A stretch of 64,000 nt of DNA from Tsukamurella sp040611135. Its GTDB lineage: Bacteria; Actinomycetota; Actinomycetes; Mycobacteriales; Mycobacteriaceae. A program made the translations under genes and the position numbers. The stretch lies in the NCBI RefSeq assembly GCF_040611135.1, contig NZ_JBEXNL010000016.1:46284-110283 (forward strand). Direction: 5' to 3'. This document shows, piece after piece, positions 58,808-64,000 of the stretch (position 1 is its first letter; each line of letters begins with the position of its first letter). The notes beneath the pieces were generated by a model. That model did not search any database, was not told where the DNA came from, and saw nothing but the letters and a program-made list of their open reading frames with translations.

Positions 58808-60778
58808 CTACTCCCCCACCACCATCACGGTCGGCACGATCATCGGCCGGCGGCGGTAGGCCTTGTCGACCCAGCGACCCACGGCCCGTCGGACGCCCTG
58901 GGCGATCCGGTGGGCCTCCTTGACGCCCTCGGCTGCCAGGTCGGCGAGCACGTCCTCGACGAGCTGCTCCGCCTCCTTGAGCGCGGTCGGATCGTCGGAG
59001 AAACCGCGGCCCGACACTTCGGGCTTGCTGACGGCGTTGCCCTCCTTGTCGATGGCGACGCTGATCGCGATGAAGCCACCCTCGCCCAGGACCAGCCGGT
59101 CGGACAGCGTGGACTCGCCCACATCGCCCACGGAGTTGCCGTCCACGTACACGTGACCGACGGGCACCTGGCCGACGATCTTGGCCACACCGTCCACCAG
59201 GTCCACCACGACGCCGTCCTCGGCGAGCATGATCCGGTCCTTCGGCACGCCGGTGGCCTCGGCGAGCGCGGCGTTGGCGCGCAGGTGCCGCCACTCGCCG
59301 TGCACCGGCATGGCGTTGCGCGGGCGCACCGCGTTGTACAGGTACAGCAGCTCACCGGCGCTGGCGTGGCCGGACACGTGGACCTTGGCGTTCTGCTGGG
59401 TGATCACCTTGGCGCCCAGCTTCGACAGCCCGTTGACCACGGCGAACACCGAGTTCTCGTTGCCCGGGATGAGGGAGCTGGCGAGCACGATCAGGTCGTT
59501 CGGCGAGATCGTGATGTTGCGGTGCTCGCTGCGGGCCATCCGCGACAGCGCCGCGAGCGGCTCGCCCTGCGAACCGGTGGAGATGAGCACGACCCGGTCG
59601 TCGGGCAGCGACGCGGCGGTGTCGAGGTCCACCTCGACGCCCTCCGGCAGATGCATGTAACCGAGCTCCTGCGCGAGCGCCATGTTCCGGACCATCGAGC
59701 GGCCGACGAACGCGATCCGCCGGTTGTGCGCGACGGCGACCTCGGCGATCTGCTGGATGCGGTGGACGTGCGAAGCGAAGGACGCCACGATCACGCGGCC
59801 CTTGGCGCGGCCGATCACGTTGTCCAGCACGGGGCCGATCTCCCGCTCCGGGGTGACGAAGCCCGGCACCTCGGCGTTGGTCGAGTCGACGAGGAACAGG
59901 TCGACGCCGGCGTCGCCGAGCCGAGAGAATCCCGCGAGGTCGGTGAGGCGGCCGTCGAGCGGCAGCTGGTCGAGCTTGATGTCGCCGGTGTGCAGCGCCA
60001 CCTGGCCGCCGGCGTGGATCGCGACGGCGATCGCGTCGGGGATCGAGTGGTTGACCGCGAAGTACTCGCACTCGAAGGGGCCGTGGCTCGTCGACTCGCC
60101 CTCGCGGACCTCGACCAGCTTGGGCCGCAGGCGGTGCTCGTCGCACTTGGCCTTGACCAGTGCCAGGGTGAATTTCGCGCCGACCACAGGGATGTCGGGA
60201 CGCAGGCGCAGGAGGAAGGGCACGGCACCGATGTGGTCCTCGTGGCCGTGCGTGAGCACGATCGCCTCGACGTCCTTGATCCGGTCCTCGATGTACCGGA
60301 AATCCGGGAGGATCAGGTCGACGCCCGGCTGCTGGTCCTCGGGGAAGAGCACGCCGCAGTCCACGATGAGCAGCTTGCCGTCGTACTCGAAGACAGTCAT
60401 GTTGCGACCGATCTCCTTGATGCCGCCGAGCGCGACGATCCGCATGCCGCCCTTGGGGAGCTTGGGCGGGGCGCCCAACCGTTCCGCGGGCGCCGACGGT
60501 GCCTTCTGCCGCTCGTTGCCGCGCCGCCCACCGCCGCGGCGACCGCCGCCGCCCTTCGCCGCTGCCTTCTGCGGCTGCTGAGCGGGGGCCTTCGTCGCCC
60601 CCTCGGAGGCCTGGGCCGCGGGCGCCTGCGCCGCCGGGGCCTGGGCCGCCGGGGCCTCGTCCTCGACGACGACGCGCGCCGCCGAGGTGACGATCACCGG
60701 CTTGGGCTCGGCAGGCGGACCCGCCTGCCGGGTGGCCTTACGGCCCCGTCGGGCTCCGCCTGCTGCACCGTCGGTCAT
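58808..60778 (-). CDS. rnj: Ribonuclease J
   Basis: A 656-residue RNase J with a 95-residue N-terminal extension rich in Ala, Gln, Gly and Arg, including a short tandem PAAQA repeat (about 44-57). The metallo-beta-lactamase motif THGHEDHIGA is at about 176-185, with zinc ligands H177, H179, D181 and H182; the beta-CASP and C-terminal domains are complete. RNase J has 5'-3' exonuclease and endonuclease activity in mRNA and rRNA turnover. It is the last gene of thyA-dfrA-dapA-rnj, three bases after dapA. Confidence 0.95.
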   Translation of the reverse strand: MTDGAAGGARRGRKATRQAGPPAEPKPVIVTSAARVVVEDEAPAAQAPAAQAPAAQASEGATKAPAQQPQKAAAKGGGGRRGGGRRGNERQKAPSAPAERLGAPPKLPKGGMRIVALGGIKEIGRNMTVFEYDGKLLIVDCGVLFPEDQQPGVDLILPDFRYIEDRIKDVEAIVLTHGHEDHIGAVPFLLRLRPDIPVVGAKFTLALVKAKCDEHRLRPKLVEVREGESTSHGPFECEYFAVNHSIPDAIAVAIHAGGQVALHTGDIKLDQLPLDGRLTDLAGFSRLGDAGVDLFLVDSTNAEVPGFVTPEREIGPVLDNVIGRAKGRVIVASFASHVHRIQQIAEVAVAHNRRIAFVGRSMVRNMALAQELGYMHLPEGVEVDLDTAASLPDDRVVLISTGSQGEPLAALSRMARSEHRNITISPNDLIVLASSLIPGNENSVFAVVNGLSKLGAKVITQQNAKVHVSGHASAGELLYLYNAVRPRNAMPVHGEWRHLRANAALAEATGVPKDRIMLAEDGVVVDLVDGVAKIVGQVPVGHVYVDGNSVGDVGESTLSDRLVLGEGGFIAISVAIDKEGNAVSKPEVSGRGFSDDPTALKEAEQLVEDVLADLAAEGVKEAHRIAQGVRRAVGRWVDKAYRRRPMIVPTVMVVGE

Positions 60779-60781
60779 TGT

Positions 60782-61675
60782 TTAGAGCACCCCCGCTTGG
60801 GTCAGTAGCGCTGCGAGCCGGTCGCGCTGTTCACCGGTGGGCGGCACCTGCGGCAGGCGCGGCACCCCCATATCAAGGCCCTGCAGGGCCAGTGCCGCCT
60901 TCGAGAAGGTCACGCCGCCGAGGCCGGCCATGGCCTCGTAGACGGGCCCGAGGGCGGCGTTGATGTCCTTGGCGCGGGCGTTGTCGCCCGCGAAGTAGGC
61001 GTCGCGCATCGCGCGCAGCTGCGGCGCGACGACGTGCCCGATGACGGAGACGAAGCCCAGTGCACCCACCGACAGCCAGGGCAGATTCAGCGGGTCGTCG
61101 CCGGAGAGGAACTGGAGGTCGGTCTCGGCGATGAGCCGCGCGCCGGCGCCCAGGTCGCCCTTCGCGTCCTTCACGCCGATGATGTTCTTGTGCTCGGACA
61201 GCTTCCGCAGCGTGTCGGTCTCGATCGCGACCACCGAGCGCGGCGGGATGTCGTAGAGCAGCACGGGCAGGTCGGTCGCGTCGGCCACCGTGGTGAAGTG
61301 CGCGAGCAGGCCGGCCTGCGGCGGACGGGAGTAGTACGGGGTCACCACGAGGAGTCCGTGCGCGCCGGCCTCGGCGGCGTCGCGCGCGAAGACGGCGGAC
61401 TCGTCGGTGTCGTACGTGCCGACGCCCGCGGTGATCCTCACGCGGTCGCCGACGGCCTCGATGACCGCCTTGAGGAACTGGATCTTCTCCCACGGCTGCG
61501 TGGTGGGCGACTCGCCGGTGGTGCCCGCGACGATCAGCCCGTCGCAGCCCTGATCGGCCAGGTGCGACGCCAGCTTCTGCCCTGCCTCGAGGTCGAGCGT
61601 GCCGTCGGCCTTGAACGGGGTCACCATCGCCACGGAGATCGTGCCGAACGGGGTGGTGGGCGGTGTCGCACTCAT
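60782..61675 (-). CDS. dapA: DapA, 4-hydroxy-tetrahydrodipicolinate synthase
   Basis: A 297-residue dihydrodipicolinate synthase of the aldolase superfamily. GTTGESPTT (about 51-59), YYSRPPQAGLLAHF and YDIPPRSVVAI carry the conserved Tyr residues, and the schiff-base lysine is in IIGVKDAKGDL. It condenses pyruvate with aspartate semialdehyde for lysine and diaminopimelate. ATG 61675 (MSATPP) is preferred. Order dapA-rnj is that of mycobacteria (Rv2753c-Rv2752c). A thyX gene, present there, is absent here. Confidence 0.95.
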   Translation of the reverse strand: MSATPPTTPFGTISVAMVTPFKADGTLDLEAGQKLASHLADQGCDGLIVAGTTGESPTTQPWEKIQFLKAVIEAVGDRVRITAGVGTYDTDESAVFARDAAEAGAHGLLVVTPYYSRPPQAGLLAHFTTVADATDLPVLLYDIPPRSVVAIETDTLRKLSEHKNIIGVKDAKGDLGAGARLIAETDLQFLSGDDPLNLPWLSVGALGFVSVIGHVVAPQLRAMRDAYFAGDNARAKDINAALGPVYEAMAGLGGVTFSKAALALQGLDMGVPRLPQVPPTGEQRDRLAALLTQAGVL

Positions 61676-61718
61676 AAGTGTCAAGGCTACCCACCCGGCC
61701 GCGGAAAGCTGCTATTGG

Positions 61719-62189
61719 CTAGTGGTTGCGCCGGTAGGTCAGGTGCCGGTACCGCAGTCCCGACGATGACTCGCTCCACGCCGGCTCGTCGTCGAGCGCG
61801 AATCCCTCCGGGACCGACGGTGCCGTCGTGTCCCCCTCGATCGTGGCGTCGACCTCGGTGACCGCCAGAACATCCGCGAGCGGCAGTGCGGCGGTGTAGA
61901 TCTCGCCGCCGCCGATCACCCACACGTCGCCGTCCGGCAGGGTGAGATCGTGCTGGACCACCGCACCGTCGGCGGAGAAAGACCGGTCCCGAGTGACGAC
62001 GATGTTGGTGCGGCCCGGGAGGGGCCGGAACCGCGGTGGGAGCGAGTCCCACGTGCGGCGCCCCATGAGGACCGTGGCGCCCGAGGTGGTCTCGCGGAAG
62101 AACTTCATGTCCTCCGGGATGTGCCACGGGATCCCGCCGTTCGCGCCGATCACTCCCCCGCGTGCCTGCGCCCAGATGAGGCCGATCAT
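61719..62189 (-). CDS. folA: Dihydrofolate reductase
   Basis: A 156-residue dihydrofolate reductase: IGLIWAQARGGVIGANGGIPWHIPEDM (key W, GxxxWxxPED) at the start, VLMGRRTWDSLPPRFRPLPGRTNIVVTR (NADPH-binding), and VWVIGGGEIYTAALPLADVLAVTEVD. It regenerates tetrahydrofolate used by thymidylate synthase. ATG 62189 abuts the thyA stop codon, so the two are an operon. Trimethoprim target. Confidence 0.95.
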   Translation of the reverse strand: MIGLIWAQARGGVIGANGGIPWHIPEDMKFFRETTSGATVLMGRRTWDSLPPRFRPLPGRTNIVVTRDRSFSADGAVVQHDLTLPDGDVWVIGGGEIYTAALPLADVLAVTEVDATIEGDTTAPSVPEGFALDDEPAWSESSSGLRYRHLTYRRNH

Positions 62190-62987
62190 CTACACGGCCA
62201 CCGGGGCCTTGATGGCGGGATGGTGCACATAGTCGTGGACCGTGATGTCGCCGTACTCGTAGTCGAAGATGCTGGGCCGCTCCGCGAGTTCGAGCCGCGG
62301 GTACGGGTACGGCTCGCGGCTCAGCTGCTCGGTGACCTGCTCGACGTGGTTGTCGTAGATGTGGCAGTCACCACCGGTCCAGACGAAGTCGCCCGGCTCG
62401 AGGCCGACCTGCGCGGCGACCATGTGCGTGAGCAGCGCGTAGCTGGCGATGTTGAAGGGCACGCCGAGGAACAGGTCGGCGCTGCGCTGGTAGAGCTGGC
62501 AGCTGAGCTTCCCGTCGGCCGCGTAGAACTGGAAGAAGGCGTGGCACGGCGGTAGCGCCATGTTCTCGATCTCCGCGACGTTCCACGCGGAGACGATGTT
62601 GCGCCGGCTGGACGGGTTGGTCCGGAGCGTCTCGATCGCCTGACTGATCTGGTCGATGTACTCGCCGTTCGGGGTGGGCCAGCTGCGCCACTGCACGCCG
62701 TAGACGGGTCCGAGCTCTCCCTCCGGCGATGCCCACTCGTCCCAGATCGTGACGCCGTTGTCCTGCAGCCACTTCACGTTCGAATCCCCACGCAGGAACC
62801 ACAACAGCTCGTACGCGATGGACTTCATATGCACCCGCTTGGTGGTCAGCAGCGGGAAGCCCTGGGAAAGGTCGTACCGGATCTGGCGCCCGAAAACGCT
62901 GCGCGTCCCGGTGCCGGTGCGGTCCGGGCGGTGCGTGCCGTTCTCCATCACGTCGCGGAGCAGGTCTTCATAGGGCGTCGCGATCAC
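62190..62987 (-). CDS. thyA: Thymidylate synthase
   Basis: A 265-residue thymidylate synthase, length as in E. coli. The catalytic cysteine is in ALPPCHAFFQFYA, with RRNIVSAWNVAEIENMALPP before it and QRSADLFLGVPFNIASYALL after it. It makes dTMP from dUMP. GTG 62987 is preferred, seven bases after TACACT with no Shine-Dalgarno sequence. It is first in thyA-dfrA-dapA-rnj. Confidence 0.96.
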   Translation of the reverse strand: MIATPYEDLLRDVMENGTHRPDRTGTGTRSVFGRQIRYDLSQGFPLLTTKRVHMKSIAYELLWFLRGDSNVKWLQDNGVTIWDEWASPEGELGPVYGVQWRSWPTPNGEYIDQISQAIETLRTNPSSRRNIVSAWNVAEIENMALPPCHAFFQFYAADGKLSCQLYQRSADLFLGVPFNIASYALLTHMVAAQVGLEPGDFVWTGGDCHIYDNHVEQVTEQLSREPYPYPRLELAERPSIFDYEYGDITVHDYVHHPAIKAPVAV

Positions 62988-62994
62988 GGGTCCC

Positions 62995-63000
62995 AGTGTA
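62995..63000 (-). promoter_or_regulatory. thyA -10 element
   Basis: Minus-strand TACACT, seven bases before GTG 62987. Confidence 0.5.
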
Positions 63001-63038
63001 TGCGGCCCCACCGACAAGTTCCGGGACCCACAGCACGG

Positions 63039-63059
63039 AATCAGATAATCAGATACGCT
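63039..63059 (+). promoter_or_regulatory. Toxin-antitoxin promoter with tandem repeat
   Basis: AATCAGAT is repeated head to tail (63039-63046 and 63047-63054), immediately before and overlapping TACGCT (63054-63059), five bases from the antitoxin ATG. The repeat is a candidate autoregulatory operator. Confidence 0.5.
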
Positions 63060-63064
63060 GAGGC

Positions 63065-63304
63065 ATGAAGGTCATCAACGCCACCACTGCCTCTCGGCGG
63101 TTCTCCGACCTCCTCGATGCGGTCGAGCGAGGCGAGTCGATCACCGTGGCACGCGGCGGACGAGTGATCGCCGAGATCTCGCCGGCACGGCAGCGCACCG
63201 GTCGGGATCTTCGCGCAGCACTCGCGGCGCTCCCCCCTTTGGATAAGGACTTCGAGACCGACATCGCAGACGCGATCGGCTTCTTGGAGAACGACGCCCT
63301 GTGA
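63065..63304 (+). CDS. Phd/YefM-family antitoxin
   Basis: A 79-residue antitoxin. The N-terminal Phd/YefM fold reads INATTASRRFSDLLDAVERGESITVARGGRVIAEISPA (key residues ASRRFSDLLDAV, GRVIAEI), followed by an acidic toxin-binding tail. It overlaps the PIN toxin gene by four bases. The pair should repress its own promoter through the tandem repeat just upstream. Codon use is slightly lower in G+C than around it. Confidence 0.88.
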   Translation: MKVINATTASRRFSDLLDAVERGESITVARGGRVIAEISPARQRTGRDLRAALAALPPLDKDFETDIADAIGFLENDAL

Positions 63305-63699
63305 GGCAACTTCTGTTCGACACGAAAATGCTGATCGCGTACGAACGCGGCACGATCGACGCGACGCGGTACGACGAAGACGACATCGCCATCGGCGCGA
63401 TCACACTGGCCGAGTTCCGAGTCGGAATCGAACTCGCGGATACCGCCGAGCGAGCCGCGGCGCGGTCTGCGAAGCTCGCAGCACTTGAAGAGCAGATCGA
63501 GGTCCTCGAGTACACGCCTGGTACGGCAGCGGCGCACGCGCGGCTGATCGCGCACACGAAGCGGAGTGGCACGCCGCGGGGCGCCTACGACCTCATCATC
63601 GCTGCGCACGCAGCGGAGTCCGGGCGGAGAATCGTCAGCACCGACAGCGCGGCACGATTCGGCGACCTCCCCGGGGTCGACACGCAGAATCCCGAGTAG
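63301..63699 (+). CDS. VapC-like PIN-domain toxin
   Basis: A 132-residue PIN ribonuclease. The acidic residues D7 (LLFDTKMLI), E38 (TLAEFRVG), D97 (GAYDLIIAA) and D115 (STDSA) are in the expected order. Position 9 is Lys in place of the usual Asn or Ser of VapC. It should cleave tRNA or rRNA when free, and is neutralised by the antitoxin encoded immediately upstream with a four-base overlap. Confidence 0.88.
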   Translation: MRQLLFDTKMLIAYERGTIDATRYDEDDIAIGAITLAEFRVGIELADTAERAAARSAKLAALEEQIEVLEYTPGTAAAHARLIAHTKRSGTPRGAYDLIIAAHAAESGRRIVSTDSAARFGDLPGVDTQNPE

Positions 63700-63710
63700 C
63701 GGCCAGGCGA

Positions 63711-64000
63711 CTACGCCGCTTGGTTCGGTGCGGTGGATCGGTGCACATGTCCGGTGGGGGTTCGGGTTTCGACGGTGTGCCGCCCGGATTCATTGTCAAC
63801 GGTTGCGCTGCGCCAACCGGGTGCCTCCTTGGCGTAGTTGCACGCCGCGCACAGCCCCTGCCCGTTGCTGAAACTCGTTGCTCCGCCTTTCGCGTGTGGG
63901 GTGATGTGGTCGGTGTGCGCGATCGGCGCGTCGCAGTACGGGGTGCGGCAGTACCGGTCCCGCACCCGGATCACCTCCGCCAGCCCGTCGGGGAACAGGC
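63711..64000 (-). CDS. DUF222/HNH endonuclease, C-terminal fragment
   Basis: The last about 96 codons of a gene that enters from the right edge. FPDGLAEVIRVRDRYCRTPYC, then HTDHITPHAKGG, NGQGLCAACNYAKE form an HNH nuclease with two CxxC-type zinc pairs, the usual end of the mycobacterial 13E12-repeat DUF222 family. These are multi-copy elements in many Mycobacteriales. The start and the DUF222 part are outside the window. Confidence 0.85.
   Translation of the reverse strand, partial: LFPDGLAEVIRVRDRYCRTPYCDAPIAHTDHITPHAKGGATSFSNGQGLCAACNYAKEAPGWRSATVDNESGRHTVETRTPTGHVHRSTAPNQAA

Overview
The window is about 69-70% G+C, densely coded, and reads as chromosome from an actinobacterium of the order Mycobacteriales (mycolic-acid group). 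Evidence: an Emb-type arabinosyltransferase, a ChiZ/DivS-lexA-nrdR cluster, the hflX-dapF-miaA-miaB and recX-recA blocks, a clgR-pspA-pspM stress operon, and gene order resembling the lexA-to-thyA stretch of M. tuberculosis and the miaB-gluABCD-recX-recA stretch of Corynebacterium. The genus is inferred; Tsukamurella or a close relative would fit. No rRNA, tRNA, CRISPR array, insertion sequence or prophage was seen.

Layout. 1-6.5 kb: fragment of a cysteine hydrolase, a Uma2-like protein, oxyR, an ECF41 sigma factor divergent from its carboxymuconolactone-decarboxylase-like partner, an acetate/monocarboxylate symporter with its DUF485 partner, and a class III aminotransferase. 6.5-13 kb: hrpA helicase, then nrdR and a LysM cell-division regulator divergent from lexA, with two LexA boxes between them. 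12.7-18.3 kb: DMT exporter with LysR regulator, two acyl-CoA dehydrogenases with a QsdR/TetR regulator, and a DUF1345 membrane protein. 18.3-26.1 kb: hflX, dapF, miaA, a conserved protein, a DUF349 protein, a membrane protein and miaB. 26.2-30.7 kb: glutamate-type ABC transporter with a second binding protein at its end. 30.7-32.3 kb: VOC protein and a DUF3558 lipoprotein pair. 32.4-34.3 kb: recA-recX. 34.4-36.9 kb: a two-gene cassette of lower G+C with a probable GIY-YIG nuclease. 37-44 kb: indolepyruvate ferredoxin oxidoreductase and an Emb arabinosyltransferase. 44-49.4 kb: DUF3046, glycosyltransferase, small membrane protein, pspM, pspA, clgR, cinA-like, pgsA, argA. 49.4-56.9 kb: membrane protein, PrmC-like methyltransferase, AbiEi/DUF559 protein, TerC with a manganese-type riboswitch, ftsK, TIGR03085 protein. 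57-58.8 kb: three tandem secreted paralogues. 58.8-63 kb: thyA-dfrA-dapA-rnj. 63-64 kb: a VapBC-type toxin-antitoxin pair and the end of a DUF222-type HNH endonuclease.

How it works together. DNA damage is the main theme: recA carries both a LexA-box promoter and a textbook PafBC promoter, and lexA plus the ChiZ/DivS-like gene share two LexA boxes and a second PafBC-like promoter. Envelope stress is served by clgR-pspA-pspM, one-carbon and lysine metabolism by thyA-dfrA-dapA and dapF, and tRNA modification by miaA/miaB. At least fifteen genes appear to be leaderless, with a TANNNT hexamer 6-7 nt before ATG or GTG.

Best candidates for undescribed biology: the coiled-coil plus DUF4041/T5orf172 cassette just upstream of recA, the triplicated secreted proteins, the DUF3558-lipoprotein/helical-protein pair, and an octamer (GACGGTGC) repeated roughly fifty times across the window.
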